DNA of 64,000 bases from Pseudomonas thermotolerans DSM 14292 (GTDB lineage Bacteria; Pseudomonadota; Gammaproteobacteria; Pseudomonadales; Pseudomonadaceae), in assembly GCF_000364625.1 (NCBI RefSeq), contig NZ_KB822603.1, forward strand, positions 124,001 to 188,000, in the 5' to 3' direction. The notes beneath the pieces were generated by a model, which did no database searches, was not told where the DNA came from, and saw only the letters and a program-made list of their open reading frames with translations. Every line of letters starts with the position of its first letter. Positions within the stretch are counted from its first letter, which is position 1. Of this stretch, positions 1 through 8,874 are shown one piece after another. A program made the translations under genes and the position numbers.

Positions 1-3000
1 TCTTCTCTCCCTCGAGGATGCAGGCATCCAGGCTGGCCAGCAGTATGTCTTCCACCAGGGCCTCGACACGCCCCATGTCACGGTACAGCAGGCCCAGCTC
101 GGTGAGCCCCGGCAGCTTGCCGCGCAGGTACTTGGCCTGCTCGGCGAGCTGTTGCAGGAGCAGGCGCTGCAGGGCGCGGCGGTGCTGGAAGTCGGCCTCG
201 GCCTGGGTCGGGAAACGGCCTTCCTTGACCACCCCGCCCTCCTCCACCAGGGCCGGGAACACCGTCATGGACAGCCCGGCGATCTTTTGCTGGGCCTTTT
301 CCGCCACCTGGGCGAAGTCCCGGGCGGCCACCGGCTGCTGCTCCCCGGCCTGCTGGGGAATGGCCAGGGCCGCCTGGCTGGCCTCGGCGAAGCGCGCGGT
401 CAGCTCGGCCAGGTCGCGGCCTTCGCCGAGGAACTTGCCGCGGGCGTCCACCACCTCGATGTTCATCCGCAGATGCTCGTCCAGTTCGGCTTCCGCCTCG
501 GCCCAGGCCTCCTCGGGCACCCGCACCCCGGTCATGCGCAGCAGCTCGCGACCCAGCGCCTCGCTGAGGCGGCCCTCGCCGAAGGGAATCCTCTCGAGGG
601 CGGCGGCGACGAAGTCGGGCACCGGCACGAAGTTCTTGCGGATCGCCTTGGGCAGGTTGCGCACCAGGGCCACGCACTTAGCCTCGATCAGCCCGGGCAC
701 CAGCCACTGCAGACGCTCCACTGGCAGCTGCGGCAGCAGGGGGGCCGGTACCCGCAGGGTGACCCCATCGCGCGGGTGGTTCGGTTCGAAGTGGTAGGAC
801 AACGGCAGCTGCAGCTCGCCGAGGACCAGGCTGTCCGGATACTGGGCGGCGGTGACCTCGCGGGCCTCGCGGGCCAGCACGTCCTCCTCGCGCATGATCA
901 GCAGCTGCGGATCCTTCGCAGTCTCGCGCTTGTACCAATTCTCGAAGGTCGCGGTCTGGTAGATGTCCGCCGGCAGGCGTGCGTCGTAGAAGGCGAACAG
1001 GGTTTCCTCGTCGGCGAGAATGTCGCGGCGGCGCGCCTTGGCCTCCAGCTCGTCGAGGCGCTCCAGCAGCTGACGGTTGGCGACCAGGCAGCGCGCGCGA
1101 CTGTTGATCTCGCCGCGCACCAGGCCCTCGCGGATGAACAGCTCGCGGGCGACGACCGGGTCGTGGGGGCCGTAGTGCACGGCGCGGCGGCCGACGATGA
1201 TCAGCCCGTAGAGGCTAACCTGCTCGTAGGCCACCACCTGACCGCGCTTCTTCTCCCAGTGCGGCTCCAGGTAGTTCTTCTTCACCAGATGGCCGGCCAG
1301 GGGTTCCAGCCAGTCCGGCTCGATCCTCGCCACCATGCGGGCGAACAGCTTGGTGGTCTCCACCAGTTCGGCGGCCATCACCCAGTTGGGCTTCTTGCGG
1401 CCGATGCTCGAGCCCGGGTGGATCCAGAAGCGCCGCTGGCGGGCGCCCAGATAGTCGCCCTCCTCGCTCTTCTGGCCGATCTGGCTGAGCAGGCCGGCAA
1501 GGATCGCCTTGTGCACCGCGGCGTAGTTGCGCGCGCGCTGCGCCGCCTCGCCGGCCTCGGCCTGCTGGCGGGCGATGGCGTTGACCCGGCCATCCGTAGT
1601 CGGTGCCGGCGGCGCGGCCTTCTTGCCGGCGGGCGCCGGGGCGGTCTTGTCGCCCTGCCCGGCGCGAGGCTCGCCGCCCAGTTTGAGTTCACGGGCGATC
1701 AGCACCAGTTGGCGGTGGGCGTCGCGCCACTCGCGCAGGCGCAGGTAGTTGAGGAAGTTCTTTCGGCACCAGCTGCGCAGGGCGTTGGACCCCAGGGCCT
1801 GACGCTGCGCCTCGAAGCCGTGCCAGAGGTTGATCAGCGCGGCGAAGTCGGAGTCCGGGTCCTTCCACTGCGCGTGGGCCTGGTCGGCGGCCTGCTGGCG
1901 CTCCAGCGGGCGCTCTCGCGGGTCCTGCACGGACAGCGCGCTGGCGACGATCAACACCTCCTCCAGACTGCCCAGCTTGGCGCCTTCGAGGATCATCCGG
2001 CCGAGCCGCGGGTCGATGGGCAGACGCGCCAGCTGGCGGCCCAGCGGGGTGAGCTGGCCCTCGCGATTGACCGCGGAGAGCTCCTGCAGGAGGTTGAAGC
2101 CGTCGCTGATCGCCTTGCCGTCCGGCGGCTCGATGAAGGGGAACTCCTGGATGCTGCCGAGACGCAGGTGGAGCATCTGCAGGATCACCGCCGCCAGGTT
2201 GGTACGCAGGATCTCCGGATCGGTGAACTGCGGGCGGCCGAGGAAGTCCTCCTCGCTGTACAGGCGGATGCAGATGCCCGGCTCGACGCGCCCGCAGCGA
2301 CCCTTGCGCTGGTTGGCGCTGGCCTGGGAGATGGCCTCGATAGGCAGGCGCTGGACCTTGGCGCGGTAGCTGTAGCGGCTGATGCGCGCGGTACCAGAGT
2401 CGATCACGTAGCGGATGCCCGGCACGGTCAGCGAGGTCTCGGCGACGTTGGTGGCAAGGACGATCTTGCGCCCAGGCATGGGCTGGAAGATCTTCTGCTG
2501 CTCGGCCGGGGTCAGCCGGGCATACAGCGGCAGCACCTCGGTGTGGCGCAGGTTGGCCTTGCGCAGCACCTCGGCGCAGTCACGGATCTCCCGCTCGCCG
2601 GGGAGGAACACCAGCACGTCGCCGGGGCGCTTGCCCTCGGCGCGCTCGTGGGCAGCGATCTCCTCCAGCGCGGCGAGGATGCCCTGGTCGACGCTCAGGT
2701 CGTCCATCAGCGGCTCGCCGTTCTCGTCCAGCTCGGCGGCCAGCGGCCGGTACCAGACCTCCACCGGGTAGGTGCGTCCGGACACCTCGACGATGGGCGC
2801 ATCGTCGAAATGCTTGGAAAAGCGCTCCAGGTCGATGGTCGCCGAGGTGATGATCAGCTTGAGGTCGGGGCGGCGCGGCAGCAGGGTCTTCAGGTAGCCG
2901 AGCAGGAAATCGATGTTCAGGCTGCGCTCGTGGGCCTCGTCGACGATGATGGTGTCGTAGCGCTCGAGGAAGCGGTCGTGCTGGGTCTCGGCGAGCAGGA

Positions 3001-3502
3001 TGCCGTCGGTCATCAGTTTGATCAGGGTGCCGTCGTGGCTCTGGTCCTCGAAGCGCACCTGGTAGCCGACCAGTTCGCCGAGCGGCGAACCCAGCTCCTC
3101 GGCGACCCGCGTGGCCACGCTGCGCGCCGCCAGCCGGCGCGGCTGAGTGTGGCCGATCATGCCGTGACGGCCGCGGCCCAGCTCCAGGCAGATCTTCGGC
3201 AACTGGGTGGTCTTGCCCGAACCGGTCTCGCCGGCCACCACCACCACCTGATGCTTCTCCAGCGCCGCCTTGATCTCGTCGCGCTTGGCGGCGATCGGCA
3301 GGGCCTCGTCGTAACGGATCGCCGGGACGCTCTGGCGGCGCGCCTCGACCTTGGCGCAGGACGCCTGGAAACGTTCCAGCCATTGCCCCAGGCGCGCCTC
3401 GTCGGGCTGCTTGCGCAGCTCGTGGAGCTGGCGGCGCAGGCGATGGCGATCGGCGATCAGGGCGCGGTCGAGGTTCTTCAACAGGGCGTCGATATCGGTC
3501 AT
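1..3502 (-). CDS. hrpA: ATP-dependent RNA helicase HrpA (5' part, runs off the window)
   Basis: DEAH-box helicase of the HrpA family, an RNA-dependent NTPase linked to mRNA processing and to rescue of stalled ribosomes. Reading the minus strand from the ATG at 3502 gives an open frame of about 1167 codons to the window edge; the family is about 1300 residues, so only the C-terminus is missing. Visible motifs are Walker A GETGSGKT (residues 91-98), DEAH (188-191), SAT (motif III) and a QRKGRCGR motif VI, followed by the helicase-associated and OB-like regions and the long HrpA-specific C-terminal part. An Ala/Pro/Lys-rich linker around residues 595-615 looks disordered. The gene is divergent from the chemoreceptor gene. 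Long open frames on the opposite strand here are by-products of high GC. Confidence 0.95.
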   Translation of the reverse strand, partial: MTDIDALLKNLDRALIADRHRLRRQLHELRKQPDEARLGQWLERFQASCAKVEARRQSVPAIRYDEALPIAAKRDEIKAALEKHQVVVVAGETGSGKTTQLPKICLELGRGRHGMIGHTQPRRLAARSVATRVAEELGSPLGELVGYQVRFEDQSHDGTLIKLMTDGILLAETQHDRFLERYDTIIVDEAHERSLNIDFLLGYLKTLLPRRPDLKLIITSATIDLERFSKHFDDAPIVEVSGRTYPVEVWYRPLAAELDENGEPLMDDLSVDQGILAALEEIAAHERAEGKRPGDVLVFLPGEREIRDCAEVLRKANLRHTEVLPLYARLTPAEQQKIFQPMPGRKIVLATNVAETSLTVPGIRYVIDSGTARISRYSYRAKVQRLPIEAISQASANQRKGRCGRVEPGICIRLYSEEDFLGRPQFTDPEILRTNLAAVILQMLHLRLGSIQEFPFIEPPDGKAISDGFNLLQELSAVNREGQLTPLGRQLARLPIDPRLGRMILEGAKLGSLEEVLIVASALSVQDPRERPLERQQAADQAHAQWKDPDSDFAALINLWHGFEAQRQALGSNALRSWCRKNFLNYLRLREWRDAHRQLVLIARELKLGGEPRAGQGDKTAPAPAGKKAAPPAPTTDGRVNAIARQQAEAGEAAQRARNYAAVHKAILAGLLSQIGQKSEEGDYLGARQRRFWIHPGSSIGRKKPNWVMAAELVETTKLFARMVARIEPDWLEPLAGHLVKKNYLEPHWEKKRGQVVAYEQVSLYGLIIVGRRAVHYGPHDPVVARELFIREGLVRGEINSRARCLVANRQLLERLDELEAKARRRDILADEETLFAFYDARLPADIYQTATFENWYKRETAKDPQLLIMREEDVLAREAREVTAAQYPDSLVLGELQLPLSYHFEPNHPRDGVTLRVPAPLLPQLPVERLQWLVPGLIEAKCVALVRNLPKAIRKNFVPVPDFVAAALERIPFGEGRLSEALGRELLRMTGVRVPEEAWAEAEAELDEHLRMNIEVVDARGKFLGEGRDLAELTARFAEASQAALAIPQQAGEQQPVAARDFAQVAEKAQQKIAGLSMTVFPALVEEGGVVKEGRFPTQAEADFQHRRALQRLLLQQLAEQAKYLRGKLPGLTELGLLYRDMGRVEALVEDILLASLDACILEGEK

Positions 3503-3655
3503 TGCGCATGCGGCTGGACGAAAAAAGGGGGGCGATTGTCGCAGATTCGGCCCGGCGATGGGACGCCAGAGCGCCGCAGCAGCCGCAGATCGGCGAAAAT
3601 CACATTAAAGATCCTGGCGTCGCGACCGCTATAGAAGGCAGAGCTCGCGGCACGG

Positions 3656-3669
3656 TTGATACTGATCAA
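3656..3669 (+). promoter_or_regulatory. ANR/FNR box upstream of the chemoreceptor gene
   Basis: The sequence TTGATACTGATCAA is a perfect match to the ANR/FNR consensus TTGAT-N4-ATCAA. Its centre is 3662.5. An AGAATA/GAATAT hexamer lies at 3692-3699, about 32 bases downstream, which is the class II arrangement with the box near -41.5. This suggests oxygen-limited activation of the gene starting at 3735. The match is seen directly; regulation is inferred. Confidence 0.75.
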
Positions 3670-3734
3670 CGGGCCGCCTCATCGTCGCGGCAGAATATGG
3701 CCTGCTGCCATTACCGAGAGTACACATCAGCGTT

Positions 3735-5210
3735 ATGGGCACCTGGATCCGCAATCTTTCCCTCAAGTACAAGTTCTGGGCCGTCAACCTGGTGGCCTTC
3801 ACCACCACCCTGCTGCTCGTGCTCTATGCCATGCTGCTGGAGCAGGACGGGCGCATCGAGGATGCCCGCGCGGCCGCCAGAGCACACGCAGAGCTGCTGG
3901 CCTCCTGGAACCAGGCAACCCTGCCGGCGCAGGCGGATGTACTGAACCTGTCCGTCGGCCGCCCGGCCCTGCCGGCCAGCCAGGCCGCTGCCCTCGTCCG
4001 CGCCCGCGGCTGGGTGGAGCTGGAGAACGAGCGGGTGTGGGGCGCGCGGCCGCTGGTCGGCGCCTGGGTGGGCGACACCGCTGCCGGCCAGAAAGTCGCC
4101 GTGCTGGCCCACGCCCCGAGCCTCTGGGAGATATTCCAGGAGCGCGCCGGCGCCTACGCGCTGGCCGTATTCGTGCTGATGCTGGCCCTGCTGGCCGCCT
4201 CGCAGCTGCTGATCCGCTTCATCCTCACCAACCTCAACCACCTCAAGGACACCATGCTGCACGCCGAACGCAGCGGCGACCTGTCGGCCCGCGCCCGAGT
4301 CAGCAGCCAGGACGAGGTGGGCCAGATGGCCGGCGCCTTCAACGCCATGCAGACCGGCTACCAGCGGATCGTCGGCATCGTCGCCCAGGCCGCCGCCCAT
4401 CTCGACGAAGGCGCCAAGCGCCTGGCCGCCGGCATGGACCAGGTGCGTGGCGGCATGCTCGGCCAGCAGAGCGAGACCGACCAGACCGCCACGGCGATCA
4501 ACGAGATGTCCGCCACCGTGCACCACATCGCCCAGCACGCCGCCGACACCCGCGACCAATCCACCGAGGCCGAGCGCCTGTGCGGCGTCGGCGTGGACGT
4601 GGCGCAGCGCGCCGGCAACGCCATCGCCGGGCTGTCCACCGGCGTTCAGCAGACCGCCGAGATGATCCAGCAGTTGGCCGAGGACAGCCGGATGATCGGC
4701 AGCATGGTCGAGGTGATCCACGGCATCGCCGAGCAGACCAACCTGCTGGCCCTCAACGCGGCCATCGAGGCCGCCCGAGCCGGCGAGATGGGCCGTGGCT
4801 TCGCGGTAGTGGCCGACGAGGTACGCAACCTCGCCAAGCGCGTGCAGACCTCCACCGACGAGATCACCCAGGTGATCGGCAAGCTGCAGTCCGGCACCCG
4901 CGATGCGGTGGAGTTCATGCAGGAGAGCTCGCTGAAGGCCGACCAGTGCGTGCAGGAGGCCAATGCGGTCGGCGAGGCGCTGGCGACCATCGCCCAGGCG
5001 GTCTCGGCGATGCGCCAGAGCAACGTGCAGATCGCCGTGGCCGCCGAGCAGCAGAGCCAGGTGGCCGAGGAGATGACCCGCTCGGTGGTGGGCATCCGCG
5101 ACGTCACCGAGCAGACCGTGCAGCAGACCCTGGAATCCGCCTCCACCAGCGCCGAGCTGGTCAAGCTGGCCGAGGAACTGCGCACCGCCATCGGCAAGCT
5201 CAGGCTCTGA
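3735..5210 (+). CDS. methyl-accepting chemotaxis protein
   Basis: Transmembrane chemoreceptor of 491 residues that would signal through CheW/CheA. Membrane segments lie at about residues 14-34 and 140-163. They enclose a small periplasmic domain of only about 105 residues, followed by a HAMP region (about 163-215) and a long helical signalling domain. The conserved hairpin tip (about 331-367, containing [19 protein letters not shown]) identifies the family with certainty. There is no C-terminal CheR-binding pentapeptide. The ligand cannot be predicted. The ribosome binding site is weak, but the first ATG gives a normal N-terminal cytoplasmic stub before TM1. A perfect ANR box 66 bases upstream suggests the receptor is made at low oxygen. 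Confidence 0.93.
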   Translation: MGTWIRNLSLKYKFWAVNLVAFTTTLLLVLYAMLLEQDGRIEDARAAARAHAELLASWNQATLPAQADVLNLSVGRPALPASQAAALVRARGWVELENERVWGARPLVGAWVGDTAAGQKVAVLAHAPSLWEIFQERAGAYALAVFVLMLALLAASQLLIRFILTNLNHLKDTMLHAERSGDLSARARVSSQDEVGQMAGAFNAMQTGYQRIVGIVAQAAAHLDEGAKRLAAGMDQVRGGMLGQQSETDQTATAINEMSATVHHIAQHAADTRDQSTEAERLCGVGVDVAQRAGNAIAGLSTGVQQTAEMIQQLAEDSRMIGSMVEVIHGIAEQTNLLALNAAIEAARAGEMGRGFAVVADEVRNLAKRVQTSTDEITQVIGKLQSGTRDAVEFMQESSLKADQCVQEANAVGEALATIAQAVSAMRQSNVQIAVAAEQQSQVAEEMTRSVVGIRDVTEQTVQQTLESASTSAELVKLAEELRTAIGKLRL

Positions 5211-5314
5211 TTCCATCTGCCGCTGTCGCGGTCCTTCCGGAAACCTTTCCCCAGGTAGCCGGAAAGACCGCACCACCACTTCAGGGAACCGCGAACAGGC
5301 TCTAAGCGCTTGAT

Positions 5315-5343
5315 TTGAGTAGCCTTACGCTTTGCGGTTAAAT
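5315..5343 (+). promoter_or_regulatory. candidate sigma-70 promoter with long leader
   Basis: TTGAGT (5315-5320) and TTAAAT (5338-5343) are separated by 17 bases, a good -35/-10 pair in an AT-rich patch. Transcription would start near 5350, giving a leader of about 136 bases before the ATG at 5486. Long structured leaders are typical of cold-shock genes. The promoter is seen as a pattern only. Confidence 0.45.
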
Positions 5344-5485
5344 AGCCCGGTGCCGCACGGCTGCTGTTCGCCCTACGGTGCCGGGCCTGACGCCGCGCAG
5401 TCCGCGCACGCCCTCTTGTTCACAGGCGCCAGCGTCACGCTCGCTCTTACTACCGCAATGCATCTTTCAAGCGAGTTCATACCCC

Positions 5486-6085
5486 ATGTTGAAAATCGTC
5501 CACCTGCTGACGGGCGTTACGGCCCTGTTGCTGTCCTTTGTCCCCAGTCTGCACGCCGAATCCCTACCCTACCTGCAACAACCCGATGCGCTCTACCTGG
5601 CACTGATCGGCCTGCTCAACCTGCTCCTGGCGCCCCTGCTGCCGGTCCGGCATGCCGGTGCCCGTCACCAGCTGCAGGGCCTGGTGTCCGCCATGCTGGT
5701 GTTCGCCGCCCTGCTGCAGGGCCTGATTCTGCTCGCCCCGCTGCCGGTGATCGGCGGCCAGCCGGCCGTGCTGCTCACCCTGCTCACCGTGGTGCTCGCC
5801 GTAGTGCTGCACCTTGCCGCCAACCTGCGCCTGCAGCGCCGCACCGGCGCCAGCGAACAGCCGATCGGCGAGCGCGAGACCGGCACCGTGAAGTGGTTCA
5901 ACACCTCCAAGGGTTTCGGCTTCATCTCCCGTGACTCGGGCGACGACATCTTCGTGCACTTCCGTGCCATCCGTGGCGAAGGCCACCGCATCCTGCTGGA
6001 GGGCCAGCGCGTGGAGTTCTCGGTGATGCAGCGCGACAAGGGCCTGCAGGCCGAGGACGTGGTGCCCCTCGCCGCACGGCGCTGA
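5486..6085 (+). CDS. membrane protein with C-terminal cold-shock domain
   Basis: Protein of 199 residues joining a membrane part to a nucleic-acid-binding cold-shock domain. The N-terminus has a hydrophobic segment (about 5-23, possibly a signal anchor) and further hydrophobic stretches at about 38-54, 66-86 and 92-112. The C-terminal 70 residues are a CspA-type OB fold with the RNP1-like KGFGFIS and RNP2-like DIFVHF motifs. I chose the ATG at 5486 because it begins the hydrophobic leader; the open frame extends 36 codons upstream without good coding character. An intrinsic terminator follows. The domain order suggests single-stranded RNA or DNA binding at the inner face of the membrane; this is inference. 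Confidence 0.85.
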   Translation: MLKIVHLLTGVTALLLSFVPSLHAESLPYLQQPDALYLALIGLLNLLLAPLLPVRHAGARHQLQGLVSAMLVFAALLQGLILLAPLPVIGGQPAVLLTLLTVVLAVVLHLAANLRLQRRTGASEQPIGERETGTVKWFNTSKGFGFISRDSGDDIFVHFRAIRGEGHRILLEGQRVEFSVMQRDKGLQAEDVVPLAARR

Positions 6086-6104
6086 TCGCACCGGACGGAA
6101 ATGC

Positions 6105-6137
6105 AAAAGGCGGCGGGTTCATCCCCGCCGCCTTTTT
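6105..6137. terminator. bidirectional intrinsic terminator
   Basis: A 13-pair perfect stem (AAAAGGCGGCGGG with its complement) and a six-base loop end in a T run. The symmetrical A/T ends let it serve both the cold-shock-domain gene (plus) and the HIT-slyX pair (minus). Confidence 0.85.
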
Positions 6138-6165
6138 CTTGCCCGGCAAAAAGCGCTCATCCACG

Positions 6166-6369
6166 TCAGTAATGGGGCGGCGGCGCCTCGTCCTGAGGCC
6201 CGTCGAGCCAGCCCATTTCCTCTTGGCGCTTGGCCAGGGCGGTGAGCTGCACCTGCAGGCGCTCCAGCAGCTTCTGCTGCTCCACCAGCACATCGTTCAG
6301 GGCCTGGATGGTGTCATCCTGAAACGCCAGGCGGCTCTCCAGTTCGGTCACCCGATCTTCAAGATTCAC
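6166..6369 (-). CDS. slyX: SlyX family protein
   Basis: Small 67-residue protein, almost entirely one heptad-patterned coiled coil (residues 1-50), ending in the PPPHY tail typical of SlyX. The molecular function of SlyX is not established. The start overlaps the end of the upstream HIT gene by 11 bases, so the two are probably co-translated. Length matches the family. Confidence 0.9.
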   Translation of the reverse strand: MNLEDRVTELESRLAFQDDTIQALNDVLVEQQKLLERLQVQLTALAKRQEEMGWLDGPQDEAPPPHY

Positions 6370-6799
6370 GGCCTGCCTCCTCGATGAAATGGAAATCCTC
6401 GGTCAGCACCAGACGCAGCCTGGAGCGGATCTCGGCGATCTGCTCAGCACTGTAAGGCTCGGGCGGGTACTTGCCCCACACCGGAGCCGGCCAGGCCGCA
6501 TCGCTGCGCCGCCGCACGATGACGTGCATGTGCAGCTGGCTGACCACGTTGCCCAGCGTGGCGATGTTCATCTTGTCCGCCCCGAAGGTGTCCTTGAGCG
6601 TCTCGGCCAGGAAGGCGGTTTCCTGCCACAGCTGGCGCTGATCGGCGAGATCCAGCTGGAAGATCTCGCTGACCTCCTCACGACGCGGCACCAGGATGAA
6701 CCAGGGATAACGCGCCTCGTTCATCAGCAGCAGCCGGCACAGCGGAAAGTCACCCACCGGCAGGGTGTCCTGCGCAAGTCGCGAATCAAGAACGAACAT
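6359..6799 (-). CDS. HIT family (histidine triad) protein
   Basis: Protein of 146 residues with a HIT-like fold, expected to be a nucleotide hydrolase or transferase. The triad region reads QLHMHVIV, so the first histidine position is Gln while the two following histidines, including the usual nucleophile, are kept. The start at 6799 has a strong GGAGG ribosome site; the frame extends 15 codons further upstream without one. It is the first gene of a pair with slyX. The substrate is unknown. Confidence 0.85.
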   Translation of the reverse strand: MFVLDSRLAQDTLPVGDFPLCRLLLMNEARYPWFILVPRREEVSEIFQLDLADQRQLWQETAFLAETLKDTFGADKMNIATLGNVVSQLHMHVIVRRRSDAAWPAPVWGKYPPEPYSAEQIAEIRSRLRLVLTEDFHFIEEAGRES

Positions 6800-7423
6800 C
6801 GAACTCCCTCCTGATAGACAATGGATCGGCGCGGGCGTCAGCACCGCCGGTCACGTTGCATCAGGATAACCGTGAGCCGTCGGCCGAGCACCCGGAAAAA
6901 CGCGCACCAAAAAAGGGCGCTCCGGAAAAATCCGGCCTGCAATCCGTGCACCCACGCACTTTCCGGCGCCTCCCATATGGACGAACCTGGAGATCGCGGG
7001 TAAAAAACGGGCGAAAAATACCGGGAGGAACGATTTGTGCACGTCTTTTGCTTGAGCAAGGGGCCGAACGCTGAAAGCTCAGGCGCGCAAGGACGAAAAT
7101 CCGGATTTGACAATCAATCTCATCTAGCCGCGAAAAGTTCGGGCCTGCGGTAATGAAAGATCCGTCCTCCAACCTGTGCTTACAGCAGCTTAGATGTTGA
7201 AAAGCCGAGGAAAAGCGAGACCACGGGGACAACGCGAATTCGGAAAAGTATGAAATTGCGACGGAGCCCATCCATTTTTGCGACAACTCCGGGCAAAACT
7301 CGCAACCAGGAAACAACAACTATCGCGATTATTGCTGACGTGCTATACGTTAGCCCGCGCAGAGCCGCCCGAACAACAACTAGATGGGCAGCACAACTCT
7401 TCTAAACCAAAGGAGCAATCACC
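6800..7423. other. 624-base non-coding region before the porin gene
   Basis: AT-richer than its surroundings, with stop codons in most frames. It must hold the promoters of the HIT-slyX pair (minus) and of the porin gene (plus). A TGcTATACGtT extended -10-like element lies at about 7341-7351, some 75 bases before the porin start. A TTGACA hexamer at 7107-7112 has no matching -10. A short inverted repeat CCGGA-AAAA-TCCGG is at 6922-6935. Small open frames here lack ribosome sites and are not called as genes. Confidence 0.5.
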
Positions 7424-8710
7424 ATGCAAGTGATGAAGTGGAGCCTAATCGCTGCAGCCGTCGCCGCTGGCAGCACCCAACTCGCCTTCGCCAGCGCGCA
7501 GTCCGAGTCCAAGGGGTTCGTGGAAGACGCTAGCGCCAACCTGCTGCTGCGTAACACCTACTGGAACCGCGACTACAACAAGGGCACAGCCGACCAGAAG
7601 GTCTGGGCTCAGGGCTTCATCGGCACTTTCGAGTCCGGTTTCACCCAGGGTACCGTCGGCTTCGGCATTGATGCCTTCGGCCTGCTGGGCGTGAAACTGG
7701 ATGGCGGTGCCGGCACTGCAGGCGACCATAACCTGGGCGGCATGCTGAACACCGAAGGCACGCCGAACAGCAAAGGCGTACTCCCCCCGAAAGACGAGTG
7801 GTCCCAAGCCGGTGCCGCGGTGAAAGCCCGCGCCTCCAACACCGTGCTGAAGTACGGCCACCAGATGCCGGAACTGCCGGTTCTGGCCTATGACGATTCC
7901 CGCCTGTTGCCGCAGTCCTTCACGGGCACCCTGCTGACCAGCAGCGAGATCGAAGGGCTTGAACTGAACGTCGGCCGCTTCACTCAGGACAGCCCGATGT
8001 GGTCTCCGGCAAGCGACGAAGGCGACCTGAAAAGCATCAATGTCTACGGCGGCAGCTACCAGATCACCGACGATCTGAGCATCGCTCTGTACTTCTCCGA
8101 CGTCGAAGACGTCTACAAGAAGAAGTACGCCAACATCAACTACAACATCCCGCTGGGCGAAGATCGCGCCCTGAACTTCGACTTCAACATCTACAAAACC
8201 AAGTACGACGAAGACACCACTGCCAATGCCTTCTTCGAAAACGGCCTTGAAGGTGACGACAACACCATCTGGAGCCTGGCCGGCAAGTACAGCACCGGCC
8301 CGCACGCCTTCATCCTGGCCTACCAGCAGAACAGCGGCGACGTGGGCTATGCCTACGACATGGGCGACGGCGGCAGCGCGATCTGGGTAGCCAACTCCTA
8401 CTACTCGGACTTCAACAACGCTGACGAGAAATCCGTTCAGGCCAGCTACGAGCTGGACTTCGGTGGCTACGGCATTCCGGGGCTGAGCTGGAAGACCGCT
8501 TATGTCTACGGCTACGACATCAAGGTGCCGAACGACAGCGACGCCAAGGAGCGTGAGTTCTTCAACCAGGTCAAGTACACCATCCAGAGCGGCCCGGCCA
8601 AGGACCTGTCCTTCAAGGCACGCAACTCGATCTATCGTACCGACAACCGTTTCGGCACCGACCTGAACGAGTGGCGCCTGTTCATCGAGTACCCGCTGGA
8701 AATCCTGTAA
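7424..8710 (+). CDS. oprD: OprD family outer-membrane porin
   Basis: Protein of 428 residues with a clear signal peptide (hydrophobic core about 6-18, cleavage after about residue 24, AFA) and an 18-strand OprD-type barrel rich in aromatic and Gly/Asp turns. The mature N-terminus (KGFVEDASANLLLRN) and the C-terminal YPLEIL are typical of OprD, which takes up basic amino acids and, in P. aeruginosa, carbapenems. The ribosome site AAGGAG is well placed. The position directly before proS is, as I recall, the same as oprD in P. aeruginosa, which supports the symbol, but OprD paralogues are numerous and substrate cannot be read from sequence. Confidence 0.85.
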   Translation: MQVMKWSLIAAAVAAGSTQLAFASAQSESKGFVEDASANLLLRNTYWNRDYNKGTADQKVWAQGFIGTFESGFTQGTVGFGIDAFGLLGVKLDGGAGTAGDHNLGGMLNTEGTPNSKGVLPPKDEWSQAGAAVKARASNTVLKYGHQMPELPVLAYDDSRLLPQSFTGTLLTSSEIEGLELNVGRFTQDSPMWSPASDEGDLKSINVYGGSYQITDDLSIALYFSDVEDVYKKKYANINYNIPLGEDRALNFDFNIYKTKYDEDTTANAFFENGLEGDDNTIWSLAGKYSTGPHAFILAYQQNSGDVGYAYDMGDGGSAIWVANSYYSDFNNADEKSVQASYELDFGGYGIPGLSWKTAYVYGYDIKVPNDSDAKEREFFNQVKYTIQSGPAKDLSFKARNSIYRTDNRFGTDLNEWRLFIEYPLEIL

Positions 8711-8736
8711 CTTCCAGCTCTCCGCTCGACACGTGG

Positions 8737-8762
8737 AAAAGCCCGGCAAATGCCGGGCTTTT
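8737..8762. terminator. intrinsic terminator of the porin gene
   Basis: AAAAGCCCGGCA and its exact complement surround a two-base loop and are followed by TTTTCTT. It lies 26 bases after the porin stop codon. Confidence 0.9.
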
Positions 8763-8874
8763 CTTATTGCCCCTAGACGGCTGAGCGAGCCCGCGCCTGT
8801 ACGCCACTGGACAGTCCCCGTACAATGCCGGCCAGCTTCCTTCCCTTTTCGTCACCGAGATACAGCGGTCAACC

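Noticed and set aside
403..411. Placeholder thought: the second ATPase of the RbbA-type protein is inactive because its signature reads LPLGIRQRL (protein residues 403-411, not bases)
   Set aside because: As I recall, E. coli RbbA has the same variant, and Walker A and B are intact, so it is a family trait rather than decay.
152..3634. Very long plus-strand open frame (1160 codons) opposite hrpA
   Set aside because: It lacks motifs and is antisense to a clear helicase with all its motifs; in such GC-rich DNA the opposite frame of a real gene is often open.
5310..5320. TTGATTTGAGT as an ANR half-site before the cold-shock-domain gene
   Set aside because: The second half (ATCAA) is missing; the sequence is better explained as a -35 region.
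7107..7112. TTGACA as a -35 element for the porin gene
   Set aside because: No -10-like hexamer lies 16-18 bases downstream, and it is over 300 bases from the start codon.
6861..7319. 152-codon minus-strand frame upstream of the porin
   Set aside because: No ribosome site, unusual composition rich in Cys and Ser, and no recognisable domain; the region is better read as regulatory.
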